From assembly GCF_014696625.1 (NCBI RefSeq), contig NZ_JACJQL010000059.1, positions 1-36,464 of the forward strand: 36,464 nucleotides of DNA. Reading direction: 5' to 3'. This document shows positions 15,322 through 23,706 of the stretch, in pieces; the stretch's first letter is position 1; each line of letters begins with the position of its first letter. Source of the stretch: Nostoc parmelioides FACHB-3921 (GTDB lineage Bacteria; Cyanobacteriota; Cyanobacteriia; Cyanobacteriales; Nostocaceae). The notes below the pieces were generated by a model that saw nothing but the letters and a program-made list of their open reading frames with translations, did no database searches and was not told the DNA's origin. A program made the translations under genes and the position numbers.

Positions 15322-17469
15322 TTAAACAAATGGATGATTTGGGTTTTCCCCTTGCTGTCTCATTTCATATTCTTTAATAAATTGATTTAATGCAATCCTT
15401 TGATTTTCTGTTAATTGGCTTTGGTTAGCTAAATCTTTAACTCTATTAATTATCTCATCTGTACTTAAGTAAAATGATAACCATTGAGGATCAAGTCTGT
15501 AACCTTGTGCTAAAGTAAGAAAGTTTTCTAATAAGCGAATTAATTTTTGGTCTTCTTTAATAACTTTTCTCACCCATTGTTGAACTTCTTCTACATTACC
15601 TTGATCACGCCAAAAAGCTAGTATTTGACGTAGCTTTGGTGCTTTAAGTAAACTTTCTTTTTGTGCAGCATCGCGCACCTTATTCAAAGCAAGCTTTTCG
15701 ATTTCTGCTAATTGCTGTGTATTTAAAATTCTTTGGTCTTCAGGCTTATCTCTCGTATCTTCATACTTTCCGTGTTCCGAACCTAAAGAAATAACTTGCT
15801 GTACTATTGTTGCAATTGCGTAACCGTTTAATATGGTTGTTTTCAAAAGTTGTTCTCGTTCTACCTTTTCAATCCGTTGTAGGAGCTGATTGATTAAAAA
15901 CTCTATTTCATATTCATTACCTACAGAAGCAAAAGAGTTTTTTTCATCTTCAACATTCCAAAGTAGATCCCCAACTTCAAAAAAAGCCTGTAAGATTGCT
16001 TCTATACAATCTAAAGGAATATCTTTGTCAACATAATCTCTTAGACGATCTAGAAATACTCCAATTCTACTTATACCATCATGGCGTATTTGAGCAGATA
16101 GTTCTACAAGTTTCGCTCCAAAAGACTGAAAATTATTTGCTAAAGCTAATATAGCTTGCATTTCAGAAATAGATATATCACCTTCAGGTACTGTCAAACG
16201 AAAGTAAATAGGAAATATATCTGCACTACATATATGAAGATATCTTCGTTTATTTTGTAAATAGCTATCTCCCCAAGATACATTTGCACTACCTATTTTT
16301 GGAAAAATTTTCGTCAATATAAACTTAACTGCCTCTCTATCTTTTTCGTTAATTTGATTAATCCAATTATTATGAAATTCTTTTAATTTTTCATCACTCA
16401 TAATGCTTGATAACGTTAAAAATCTAATTCCAAAAGTAAATAAATCAGGATTATTACGGATGATATTATATACAGTTGGGCAAAATAGCCTAATAGTCTC
16501 AATAGCAACGAAATCAACGAAATTAACCTCTCCTTTAACTCCTGGATATGTCACCATCAAGGTATTTATCAGACGCACTATACTACGAGGTGTAGTAATA
16601 AAATGTTCTATTCCTTGCCAATAAATATCTATCCAATATTTTTGCTGAAATAGTTCCTCTGGTGTATCAGATATTATTTTAATAATTTGGTTATAGAATA
16701 GTCTAGAAAGTTGTATCCTATCAGGAAGAGGTAGTTCAAAAGAAACTTGAACAATTTTCTCAAGGTAAGCTTCTCCAGATATTTTCTGTGCCTCTTCAAG
16801 AGCTTTGACAACAACTTCTTTATCAAAGAGTAAAAGATAAACAACATTTGGAAAATTAGCAACTGCTTTAATTACCCGAAACAGTTGTCTAATCTCTTCA
16901 GCAGTCAATCTATCTATATCATCAATAACAACCAAAATACGCTTTTGCTGCTTTTTTAGTGTTTCTTCTATTTCTTGTTTTAATTTATGTATATCCTTTG
17001 GACTAATCACTGTTTTTACTGTTGCAGCAAAACCTTTTGTCCATAAACCTGGAACTGTAGAAACTCTCTCCGCGAAACTTTCTATCTGGTTTTTAAATTT
17101 TCTCCCAAGGGATTGCCATTTCTCGTATAATACGCCTGATAATTGCTCAAAAAAGCTTTTGGTAAGGTCTTCCTGCCCTGAAAACCACCAAGGATTATAC
17201 GGCACAATTATTGGCTGTTCCTGCTCTGGCTTTTGCTTGAGATAGTGTATTATGAAATTTAATAAAGTTGACTTACCTGAACCCCAAGGGGCATAAACCG
17301 CTATTACGAATCCATCTGGTGGAGACATTTTGCATATGCTTTCTGCAAGATTTTTGGCAAATGGAGCATAACCTAATTTGTCATCTTTCGGGTCACTTAG
17401 AGGTTTATCTGCCGATAAAATATTTAGAGTATCAGGCTCCAAACTGAAGCTATCTTGCCCTTCAAACAT
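15322..17469 (-). CDS. KAP-family P-loop NTPase
   Basis: 715 residues. Walker A is APWGSGKSTLLNF (about 60-72) and Walker B is LVVIDDIDRLT (about 179-189), followed by FRVIKAVANFPNVVYLLLFD, the pattern of the KAP family of STAND-related NTPases. The usual membrane helices inserted in many KAP domains are not seen; a moderately hydrophobic loop lies between Walker A and B. The long C-terminal half is helical and unassigned. KAP proteins include the phage-exclusion protein PifA. The convergent position next to an Mrr nuclease suggests a defence role, though convergent genes need not act together. AT-rich codon use differs from the GC-richer replication genes that follow. Confidence 0.88.
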   Translation of the reverse strand: MFEGQDSFSLEPDTLNILSADKPLSDPKDDKLGYAPFAKNLAESICKMSPPDGFVIAVYAPWGSGKSTLLNFIIHYLKQKPEQEQPIIVPYNPWWFSGQEDLTKSFFEQLSGVLYEKWQSLGRKFKNQIESFAERVSTVPGLWTKGFAATVKTVISPKDIHKLKQEIEETLKKQQKRILVVIDDIDRLTAEEIRQLFRVIKAVANFPNVVYLLLFDKEVVVKALEEAQKISGEAYLEKIVQVSFELPLPDRIQLSRLFYNQIIKIISDTPEELFQQKYWIDIYWQGIEHFITTPRSIVRLINTLMVTYPGVKGEVNFVDFVAIETIRLFCPTVYNIIRNNPDLFTFGIRFLTLSSIMSDEKLKEFHNNWINQINEKDREAVKFILTKIFPKIGSANVSWGDSYLQNKRRYLHICSADIFPIYFRLTVPEGDISISEMQAILALANNFQSFGAKLVELSAQIRHDGISRIGVFLDRLRDYVDKDIPLDCIEAILQAFFEVGDLLWNVEDEKNSFASVGNEYEIEFLINQLLQRIEKVEREQLLKTTILNGYAIATIVQQVISLGSEHGKYEDTRDKPEDQRILNTQQLAEIEKLALNKVRDAAQKESLLKAPKLRQILAFWRDQGNVEEVQQWVRKVIKEDQKLIRLLENFLTLAQGYRLDPQWLSFYLSTDEIINRVKDLANQSQLTENQRIALNQFIKEYEMRQQGENPNHPFV

Positions 17470-17660
17470 AAAGTTATGCTCACATGAAAATTTTCACTGG
17501 TTACAGTGTTAAATTTTTATCATGCTATACAGTAATTTTGAAACAAAATTAAGTTTTGCTAAATAATCGTGCAGATGCAAATTGAAACGCTGAGACATCA
17601 AAGCTAATATAGAGAATAGTGACGGATCTTTACAGCATTAAAGTAGGAGCATCTGCTAAA

Positions 17661-17804
17661 CTACACTCTTTCTTTTTGATAGCGATCACTCTCCTCCCAC
17701 CTCACCAGCACCCCATCCGCCGCCACAAGACCCCAATGCGGACACTTAATCACCAATTTCTTGATCACAATCTGCAAAGCAGGGTCGTCAGCCCAACATT
17801 CCAT
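17661..17804 (-). CDS. small hypothetical protein (47 aa) coupled to the replication gene
   Basis: A short frame starts at ATG 17804, only 7 bases after the stop of the replication protein gene, and encodes MECWADDPALQIVIKKLV, then KCPHWGLVAADGVLVRWEE and a short basic tail, stopping at 17661. The even composition, the lone Cys-Pro-His and the Trp residues look protein-like. Spacing implies translation coupled to the replication gene. There is no recognised domain. The two truncated copies of the replication gene tail (near 10063 and 13809) are not followed by it. Confidence 0.55.
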   Translation of the reverse strand: MECWADDPALQIVIKKLVIKCPHWGLVAADGVLVRWEESDRYQKERV

Positions 17805-17811
17805 CAGAAAC

Positions 17812-18918
17812 TTATCCCCTGGATTTTAGAGCAATTGTTCTGCCATCTTCAATCACCGGATATCGCCGCATCATCTCCGCCAACGCCACAGCCTCCCCAT
17901 CCGGCGTATACACCACCTCACCCGACATAGCAATCACAATCCTCTCTTTCCTTGCCCACTTAAACCAAGCGATCGCACCAGATTTAGCCTGCGCCGACTC
18001 CGGTTTCCTCCCCTCCTTGCAAGCAGCCACAAACACAGCCTCCGGTGACTTGATCCCCTTCCAAGTCCGTACTGCCTCCTTGAGATATGCGATCGCCTCT
18101 GGTACATTTTCCCAGTACCGCTTGACTGTACGCTGAATCTCTCCGTTTAGCCGAAACTGCGGGGTACAGGGTATTTCTCGTAATTGCTCTAATACCTCTT
18201 GAACCTCCTGTTGACTAGGCTGTACTGACTTTTCTTGTGGCTCAGTGTAATCATCATCACCAGAGTCTTCGTTATGAAAACCTGACACGGCGGCGGAAGA
18301 ATTGCCCCCATGATGGTCTGTCTCGTTAGTCGAGTCAACCTGTCCTGGTTTATCAACGAAGTGAGTAGTCTGGGGTAGCTCTAACTCTGGGGTTTTGCAA
18401 ATTGGTTCCTGGTCACAGTCCAAAATCTCGTTTTCCAGTTTCTCACTTTTAGGAGGCTCAACAGCAGAGTGTTGTTGTGAAGCGAAGTCTTTGAAGGGGA
18501 AGTCTTTGTTATGATCTGCCTCCTGTGAGCAGTTCGATAATTCTAAAGCGCTCACATCGATTTGCTGATTTTGACAAATGCGATTCCACAAGACTTGTAC
18601 GTTCTCGACGTTAACGGTGAACCAGTTTGCTTGATACCAAGTTTTCTCACTATGACGGCAGACATCAATCAATTTAAATTTATCCCGCAAGTTAGCGATC
18701 GCTCTTCTAATTGCTGATGTGGTGAAAAATGGCAGTGTTTGCCCCCAATCCTTGAGCGTTTTCCAAAACCAGCGTCTACCATCACGCTTGATATGCTTGG
18801 AAATTTGGCAGAAGTAATGAATCTGCTGGAGTATCATTGCTTCGGTTAAACCAATCTCTGCGGCCAGTAGCGGCGGAACCAACAGAGGGGATTCTGGAGT
18901 GATTAATTTACTGGTCAT
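17812..18918 (-). CDS. plasmid replication protein with winged-helix N-terminus
   Basis: The frame is open from 19047, but that would overlap the upstream gene by more than 100 bases. ATG at 18918 (MTSKLITPE), 16 bases after the upstream stop, gives 368 residues. Residues ~8-130 (LLAAEIGLTEAMILQQIHYF, RRWFWKTLKDW, TTSAIRRAIANLRD) look like the winged-helix domain of DnaD/RepA-type replication proteins. A Ser/Glu/Pro-rich linker (about 140-240) leads to a C-terminal module, REIPCTPQFRLNGEIQRTVK to EMMRRYPV, that also occurs as broken copies at 10063 and 13809. It probably binds origin DNA. Third gene of the minus-strand maintenance block. Function is inferred from fold and context. Confidence 0.6.
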   Translation of the reverse strand: MTSKLITPESPLLVPPLLAAEIGLTEAMILQQIHYFCQISKHIKRDGRRWFWKTLKDWGQTLPFFTTSAIRRAIANLRDKFKLIDVCRHSEKTWYQANWFTVNVENVQVLWNRICQNQQIDVSALELSNCSQEADHNKDFPFKDFASQQHSAVEPPKSEKLENEILDCDQEPICKTPELELPQTTHFVDKPGQVDSTNETDHHGGNSSAAVSGFHNEDSGDDDYTEPQEKSVQPSQQEVQEVLEQLREIPCTPQFRLNGEIQRTVKRYWENVPEAIAYLKEAVRTWKGIKSPEAVFVAACKEGRKPESAQAKSGAIAWFKWARKERIVIAMSGEVVYTPDGEAVALAEMMRRYPVIEDGRTIALKSRG

Positions 18919-18934
18919 ATTTTTAACCCAATGT

Positions 18935-19771
18935 CTAAAACGGCATATTTTCTTGGTCTTCTTGGGGAGCCTGTGACCAAAATTCTCTGAGTGCTTGGAG
19001 TTTTGCGGCTTGTAACTGCTGTTTCTCTTCGGGCGATACTTTACCAACTAACTGCGCTACTTCATCGCGTTGCTTCTGCTTCATTTGGTCGGTACTGATG
19101 GCGGAGAGTGCCTTGGGTTTCTCCTGTCCTTGCGCTGAGGGTTGGAAGTTGCGGCGACGGAAGAGAAAGCGGAAATGGCGTTTATCTTGTGGGGGTAACT
19201 GGTTCCACACTTCAGCATCCCAGCCGGGGGGAATGAAGTCAGATGATGGTGGCAGCAGGGTTTGAACTTGGGCCTGTAGTTCGGCGTTAGCGGAGCTTAA
19301 CGAAGTTATCGCCTGACCTTGTTCTTGGATGACCTTGTTCTGCTGTTCAATTTTTGAGAGCAGTTGTGACAATAACTCTTGGGACTGTGGGGCTAACTCA
19401 GCCTCACGAGTTTTAAAAGCAAAGTAATTCTGCGCTGCTGCTATCTCAGGCTTACGTGGGTCGCCATTCATCGCCACCAAATAACAAGCGTGCCGTGAGA
19501 GCTTGTAATCTTTCAGCACTTCTCTAAATGCCTGGGATGTGCCAATTTGCGCCATTTGGACGACATCGACCAGATGGCAGGATGAGTCTATCCCTGAATT
19601 TTTGGCACTGATTTTTGCTCTTTCAACGGTGTCTTTAATTCGTTTCCAAGTTTGATAACCCAGCAAGGTTAACAATTCGGTTGCCAACCAATACTCAGTA
19701 ACGTCATCATCAATTTTTCTGATTTGGTCAAAAGGGCTATGTGTAGATTGGGCTGATGTGATTGCATTCAT
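18935..19771 (-). CDS. DinD/BRO-N-like DNA-binding domain protein with coiled coil
   Basis: 278 residues. The N-terminal ~120 residues (YWLATELLTLLGYQTWKRI, then SRHACYLVAMNGDPRKPEIA and QNYFAFKTRE) match the pattern of the DinD / BRO-N (P-antirepressor) family found on phages and plasmids, which includes the DNA-damage-inducible protein DinD. A Gln-rich coiled coil (about 125-175) and a basic C-terminal region (FRFLFRRRNFQ) follow. The stop lies 16 bases before the start of the replication gene and the start lies 105 bases after the stop of the 567-residue gene, suggesting one operon. A role in plasmid gene control is inferred. Confidence 0.7.
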   Translation of the reverse strand: MNAITSAQSTHSPFDQIRKIDDDVTEYWLATELLTLLGYQTWKRIKDTVERAKISAKNSGIDSSCHLVDVVQMAQIGTSQAFREVLKDYKLSRHACYLVAMNGDPRKPEIAAAQNYFAFKTREAELAPQSQELLSQLLSKIEQQNKVIQEQGQAITSLSSANAELQAQVQTLLPPSSDFIPPGWDAEVWNQLPPQDKRHFRFLFRRRNFQPSAQGQEKPKALSAISTDQMKQKQRDEVAQLVGKVSPEEKQQLQAAKLQALREFWSQAPQEDQENMPF

Positions 19772-19875
19772 AGTGACTCCAAATTTTGACGCATGGAAAT
19801 ATCACCCAACGCTCAGGCTGGGTTTTATTTTTCGGTTGTTCGGCAATCGATGTCTAAAAAATCACAATCTGCGGG

Positions 19876-21573
19876 TTACAACAGGCGCAACTCGTCTTTG
19901 AAATATCGGTCTGTCTTCTTGCCTCTATCGCGCCAATGCTGCCAAGCCACCCAAACCTCATCCCCAATGTCTTCGATAACTTCACCTCTGGCGTTGTACA
20001 AAGCACAGTAAATGTCAGCATGGGCAACGATAGAACCCAAGCCAATCACTTCACCATCCGAAGAACCAGACTCGGCAGGGGTTTCGTGAGGAACCATTGG
20101 TTCCGTAATTTTGGAGGATTCGGTTTTCTCCAAAGCGGTGATCAGTTCTATCTCTTCGGTGGTTAACTCTGCCCAGTAGTCGGCTTTGATAACCTCGTAT
20201 TCCTGCGCCACACTCAAATAGTCGCACCAGCTACACGCAGGCGATGCCAGCACAGCCCGAATCTCGCTCACCGCTTGGGGTAGCAGTTGCAATTGTTCCG
20301 CACGATATGCGATCGCAATTGGGGTCGGCTCACTCCCTAAAAGCAAAGCAGCAGCTTGCAGGGCTTGGGTATTGTTCATGGCACTGGCGAGATTACCCAA
20401 AGCTATACCCATCAGCCTCAGACATTCCTGGGCGTTTTCTTTGGGTGGTTCTTGTGCCAGCGATCGCAGGTCAATAGTTTTGTCTAGCGATCGCTTCACT
20501 TCTTTATTTAGTGCCTTGGCCGCTTGCTTGGTGAGAGTATTGCCCCACTCTTGGGTAGGCCGTTCTTGTACAGCATTTTCCAATTCCTGAATACGCTGTT
20601 TGAGTTGTTGGTTGTCATATTCCAACTGCCTCAAGGCTTCCATCTCGTCCAAGCGTTGCTGTAACTCGATGTTCTGCTGTTTTTGCTGTTGGAATAGCTG
20701 CTGTAGTGAGGCAAGTTCTTGTTGTACCTGTTCTTCGGCTCTGGCTGTGGCTTGAGACTGTAGACCAATCCTCAATTCTTGCTCCAGCCGTTCCAATTCC
20801 TGCTGGTGCTGTTCTCTAATCTGGGCGATCGCCTCAGCATACTCTTTGGGATAAGTTCTTTCGGTAGAGAATGGAACACTTGGTGCATCCAAATCGGCAT
20901 TATTGACCAGTTCCTTACTACCATCAGCAAAAGTTACAATCTGCTGCCAGTGGTTTGGGGGGTCTGCTTCGATTGTTCCCGATTCTCCATGTCTGTGGTG
21001 AGTTGGTGACGTAACCTTGACTGTGGGAAATTCAGGAACCATTGGTTCTTGGATTTTGGGAACCAATGGTTCCTGAATTTTTTTACGTGGCAGTTGAGGA
21101 ACCACTTTCTGAGCCGCCGCCGCAAAGTCTGATTCACTGGGGGAAGGGTTTTCTTGCAGTGCGATTGCCACCGCTTCCTTAAGTTTTTCTGGTTCCTTAA
21201 CCAGACGCAGTAAGGGACGAGCCTGACGTTCATTCTTGATGTGTTCGCCTAATTCGCCAACTGTGTCAATGACTTTCTTTGCACCTAGCAGTTGGTTAAT
21301 TCTTCGGTAGCCACCCCAAGCGTATAGTTCACGCTGGCAGTATTCTTTAAAATCGGTGTAGCCTGCTTCAAGGTATAGTTCCTGGTCACGCATCTGGAGA
21401 ATCTCACGCACAGCCTGCCACTCGAAGCGGTCAATGGCAGTGAACGTTTCTTGAATGCTGGCGTTGAGAATGCTGTAATCAGGGGTTGATGCTGTTTTAA
21501 CGGTGTAATTGCCAATAACAGCATTATTTTCTGTGCATAGAGCAGAAGGATTTGATATTGTTTGATTAACCAT
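19876..21573 (-). CDS. large coiled-coil plasmid maintenance protein (unrecognised family)
   Basis: 565 residues from the second ATG (MVNQT; an ATG two codons earlier is equally possible). The N-terminal region (DRFEWQAVREILQMRDQELY, YTDFKEYCQRELYAWGGYRR, KNERQARPLLRLV) looks like a helical DNA-binding domain as in ParB/KorB-like plasmid proteins. A long Gln/Glu coiled coil spans about 245-325. The C-terminal ~230 residues are helical with a final region containing VWVAWQHWRDRGKKTDRYFK. The linkers contain the peptide EPMVP or EPLVP three times, each encoded within a near-palindromic GGAACCATTGGTTCC. It follows the RHH gene and precedes the DinD-like gene on the same strand. Confidence 0.55.
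   Translation of the reverse strand: MVNQTISNPSALCTENNAVIGNYTVKTASTPDYSILNASIQETFTAIDRFEWQAVREILQMRDQELYLEAGYTDFKEYCQRELYAWGGYRRINQLLGAKKVIDTVGELGEHIKNERQARPLLRLVKEPEKLKEAVAIALQENPSPSESDFAAAAQKVVPQLPRKKIQEPLVPKIQEPMVPEFPTVKVTSPTHHRHGESGTIEADPPNHWQQIVTFADGSKELVNNADLDAPSVPFSTERTYPKEYAEAIAQIREQHQQELERLEQELRIGLQSQATARAEEQVQQELASLQQLFQQQKQQNIELQQRLDEMEALRQLEYDNQQLKQRIQELENAVQERPTQEWGNTLTKQAAKALNKEVKRSLDKTIDLRSLAQEPPKENAQECLRLMGIALGNLASAMNNTQALQAAALLLGSEPTPIAIAYRAEQLQLLPQAVSEIRAVLASPACSWCDYLSVAQEYEVIKADYWAELTTEEIELITALEKTESSKITEPMVPHETPAESGSSDGEVIGLGSIVAHADIYCALYNARGEVIEDIGDEVWVAWQHWRDRGKKTDRYFKDELRLL
20090..20104. repeat. palindrome GGAACCATTGGTTCC inside the coiled-coil protein gene
   Basis: A perfect 7-bp inverted repeat around one base, encoding part of ITEPMVPHE in the C-terminal linker. 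The same palindrome occurs twice more in the gene, at 21035-21048 and 21059-21073. Confidence 0.8.
21035..21073. repeat. paired palindromes GGAACCATTGGTTC / GGAACCAATGGTTCC
   Basis: Two copies of the 15-base palindrome, at 21035-21048 (one arm base changed) and 21059-21073, starts 24 bases apart. They encode the IQEPLVP and IQEPMVPE repeats. Protein repetition alone would not require both to be palindromic at DNA level, so a DNA-binding role is possible. Confidence 0.75.
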
Positions 21574-21664
21574 AAACAAACTTGGGAGTTTGTGGAACTA
21601 CCCTCAGCGTCTGCCTGGAAAACAATCGCTGGGGGTTTTAACTTGTCAGCACGATTGCTTTGAG

Positions 21665-21841
21665 TCTAGCATTAGGCTAGCCATTCTGCCAATCAGGCTA
21701 GACAAACATTAACACCCTTTAAAAGCTTCGCCCCCTAATGTTCTGTAGGGGGCGAATTAGTTGCTAGATTTATGAGATTTTTGGCGCTGGCTAGCATATG
21801 TTCTAGCTGATTTTTTAGTTGCTGATTTTCTGCGGCTAGCC
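21665..21841. promoter_or_regulatory. cluster of CTAGCC/GGCTAG sites downstream of the RHH gene
   Basis: Sites: TCTAGC 21665-21670, GGCTAGCC 21675-21682, GGCTAG 21696-21701, GGCTAGC 21789-21795, CTAGC 21803-21807, GGCTAGCC 21834-21841 (overlapping the 3' end of the RHH gene). They lie upstream of the 565-residue gene and match sites upstream of the RHH gene, so one protein could control both genes or use the cluster as a partition site. Confidence 0.6.
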
Positions 21842-22099
21842 CGCCTTTAATTTTCCCAGTTCAGCTTTAATCTCTGCTATTTCCTGTTGTTGTCTTTCTA
21901 TAACTTGCCTGATATCAACAACATTTGTTTCACTGCCTCCTTTGCCTAGTCTGCTTCTAATGTAGTTTTCTATGTCTTCGGTCATGCTTGTTCCTTCTTG
22001 CTCCAGGAACTCCTTGTATTCCTGATATAGGCTTCCATCAAGCCTTACATTCAGTTGAGCGCCACGTTTCCTAGCAGGAGACTTTCTTTCGTCTGCCAT
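21836..22099 (-). CDS. ribbon-helix-helix DNA-binding protein
   Basis: 87 residues from the preferred start MADERK (the frame is open to an ATG at 22123). A basic N-terminal arm (KSPARKRG) precedes the ribbon strand AQLNVRLDGSLYQEYKEFLE and the second helix MTEDIENYIRSRL, a clear CopG/Arc-type ribbon-helix-helix. A C-terminal coiled coil (RQQQEIAEIKAELGKLK) probably adds oligomerisation. Palindromic GGCTAGCC sites lie both upstream (22147-22233) and downstream (21665-21841), consistent with autoregulation and control of the following genes, or with a role as centromere-binding partition factor. No ParA is seen in the window. Confidence 0.75.
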   Translation of the reverse strand: MADERKSPARKRGAQLNVRLDGSLYQEYKEFLEQEGTSMTEDIENYIRSRLGKGGSETNVVDIRQVIERQQQEIAEIKAELGKLKAG

Positions 22100-22146
22100 C
22101 TTTGTTTCTTGAGATTTAAACAACTAATTACACTATAAAGCACAGT

Positions 22147-22233
22147 CTAGCCAGTGGCTATAACTTTTCTTAATGTCTGAAACCTATATAAATCATCCCT
22201 ATGGCTAGTTTTTGTCTTGACAGTGGCTAGCCA
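22147..22233. promoter_or_regulatory. CTAGCC/GGCTAG operator array in the divergent promoter region
   Basis: CTAGCC at 22147-22152 paired with GGCTA at 22156-22160, TGGCTAG at 22202-22208, and the perfect palindrome TGGCTAGCCA at 22224-22233. The array lies between the RHH gene (minus strand) and the 219-residue gene (plus strand), so it could control both. Confidence 0.65.
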
Positions 22234-22334
22234 TAATGTTATATTAGATTCATCACCTAAAAACAAAAAGCGACCGCACCAGTCTCGCAAACTCAGCGAT
22301 CGCCTTTTGTCCCTAATTAAAGGAGATCATTATT

Positions 22335-22994
22335 ATGTCGCACTTTACCTATACACAGCAAGCACCTTCAAGCTTAAACCGCAACACATTCACAGCAGCT
22401 TCCTTATCAGATGAGCAAGCCCTAGCACAGGCAGAGCTATACAAGCACCTTGAAGACCAAGCGCAGGCCGTAGCACCAGAAGAAATTACCTGCGTTGAAA
22501 TCAGTTTTTACGATCATGAAATCTACGCCAATGGTCAACTGATAGCGAAAATCACCTACGACCATAACGATTTTGTCACCCAACCCTGGCTCGTAATGGT
22601 CAACGGTACAGAAGAATTCCGAGCTAACACCTGGGCGAAGTGCCACCGCTACATCTGCATACATCACAAGGATGGCTCATTACCAGTTCAGGAACCAGAA
22701 GTACCTGCCACCAACACAGGGAATGAAATCATGGCGCAGGTATTCAACGAATGTGAGAAGTTTGGCTTGGAACTCCTGGACGATGGCGTTTACCACCACG
22801 ACGAAAAACTAGGCGAAGTAGCACAGACCAACGGTAACTGGTGGTTCACACGTGCAGCAGACGCTAATCCACAGCGAATCTTTTGTAACTCTGCATTAGA
22901 TGCAGTTTGGGGGCTGTTGAACCAACCACTTGAACAAATGCCTTCTGTAGAGTTGAAGCACCTGCTTGATAGCGCGGAATTAGCGGCAGCGTAA
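22335..22994 (+). CDS. hypothetical protein, 219 aa
   Basis: I do not recognise a family. ATG at 22335 follows AAAGGAG at a good distance. The protein is soluble and acidic; it contains a repeated theme of a short beta motif: EISFYDHEIYANGQLIAKITYD near 65-86 and LLDDGVYHHDEKLGEVAQTNG near 150-170, each followed by a Trp-rich strand (FVTQPWLVMV and WWFTRAA). This suggests two related beta-rich domains, perhaps an internal duplication. A GCGATCGC lies in the leader. Transcribed divergently from the RHH gene across the GGCTAGCC array. Confidence 0.6.
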   Translation: MSHFTYTQQAPSSLNRNTFTAASLSDEQALAQAELYKHLEDQAQAVAPEEITCVEISFYDHEIYANGQLIAKITYDHNDFVTQPWLVMVNGTEEFRANTWAKCHRYICIHHKDGSLPVQEPEVPATNTGNEIMAQVFNECEKFGLELLDDGVYHHDEKLGEVAQTNGNWWFTRAADANPQRIFCNSALDAVWGLLNQPLEQMPSVELKHLLDSAELAAA

Positions 22995-22996
22995 CA

Positions 22997-23074
22997 GAGG
23001 AAATGGTGCAGGGAGCAAGATAAGTAAGTAGGAATAGACTGTATCCTCTTTGTCTTGCCTCCCCGCTTTTCCTG
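22997..23074. terminator. terminator-like inverted repeat after the 219-aa gene
   Basis: AGGAAA and GGGAGCAAGA on the left pair with TCTTGCCTCCC and TTTTCCT on the right around an AT-rich loop. It starts three bases after the stop at 22994. It resembles the larger inverted repeat at 5555-5712 (shared CAGGGAGCAAGA). Confidence 0.5.
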
Positions 23075-23127
23075 TCTGACGATCCAATGACGTAATCAAC
23101 TATACCAACATATTCATCAGAACAATT

Positions 23128-23706
23128 ATGCAAGCAACAATATCAATTCCACGGGGTTGGCAATACCCACGCTTTAGCTTTGGACAACGGACAGAAAACG
23201 GGTTGATAATCGGGATGAAATACTACTCTTGTGATACATTTCTCGCTAATGAATACGGTGAAGGCTGGCGTTATTTTGTGCTACCTGACAAGCATGGTGA
23301 GGATGAACAACACCTTTTGGAAGAGGACTTAAAACTACTCACGCCACACGAATTAAAAACACAAATAGAAGCCCAAATCAAAAATCATTTGTGCCAACTT
23401 GAATTGCTCAAACAAGAACTCAGAGCCATCCCTATAAATGCTGTGGCAATTCAACCTACTGCTGAGAGAGAATGCCCAAGCCAGGAACAAGAGCAGTTTT
23501 CCGTACCTCATCCCCATCTCTACGCATTAATTGATGCCGCACAACTCATCCTGAAAGAGATTGCTGAACACCCCGATTTTTTAGCACTTGACTATCAACC
23601 TGATTTGACTGTTGGTGATGCCCAAACTGCGCTTTCCTACCTGCAATCAGAACTGGAATCTAGCCAACAGTTGAACACTGCATCAGATATTTCTAACCAA
23701 AAATAA
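23128..23706 (+). CDS. hypothetical protein, 192 aa
   Basis: Not recognised. The N-terminal ~65 residues (SIPRGWQYPRFSFGQRTENG, ANEYGEGWRYFVLPDK) form a compact beta-rich, aromatic domain resembling small cyanobacterial plasmid proteins. A helical, charged region (about 75-110) and a C-terminal helical segment (ALIDAAQLILKEIAEHPDF) follow. Soluble, no membrane segment. Same strand as the genes on both sides but separated by more than 100 bases from each. Confidence 0.6.
   Translation: MQATISIPRGWQYPRFSFGQRTENGLIIGMKYYSCDTFLANEYGEGWRYFVLPDKHGEDEQHLLEEDLKLLTPHELKTQIEAQIKNHLCQLELLKQELRAIPINAVAIQPTAERECPSQEQEQFSVPHPHLYALIDAAQLILKEIAEHPDFLALDYQPDLTVGDAQTALSYLQSELESSQQLNTASDISNQK

Noticed and set aside
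17619..17930. Plus-strand frame of 103 codons
   Set aside because: It is the opposite strand of the 47-residue gene and of the 3' end of the replication gene.
18919..19047. Upstream extension of the replication protein
   Set aside because: It overlaps the end of the DinD-like gene by more than 100 bases and is basic, low-complexity sequence; the ATG at 18918 follows that gene's stop and is the better start.
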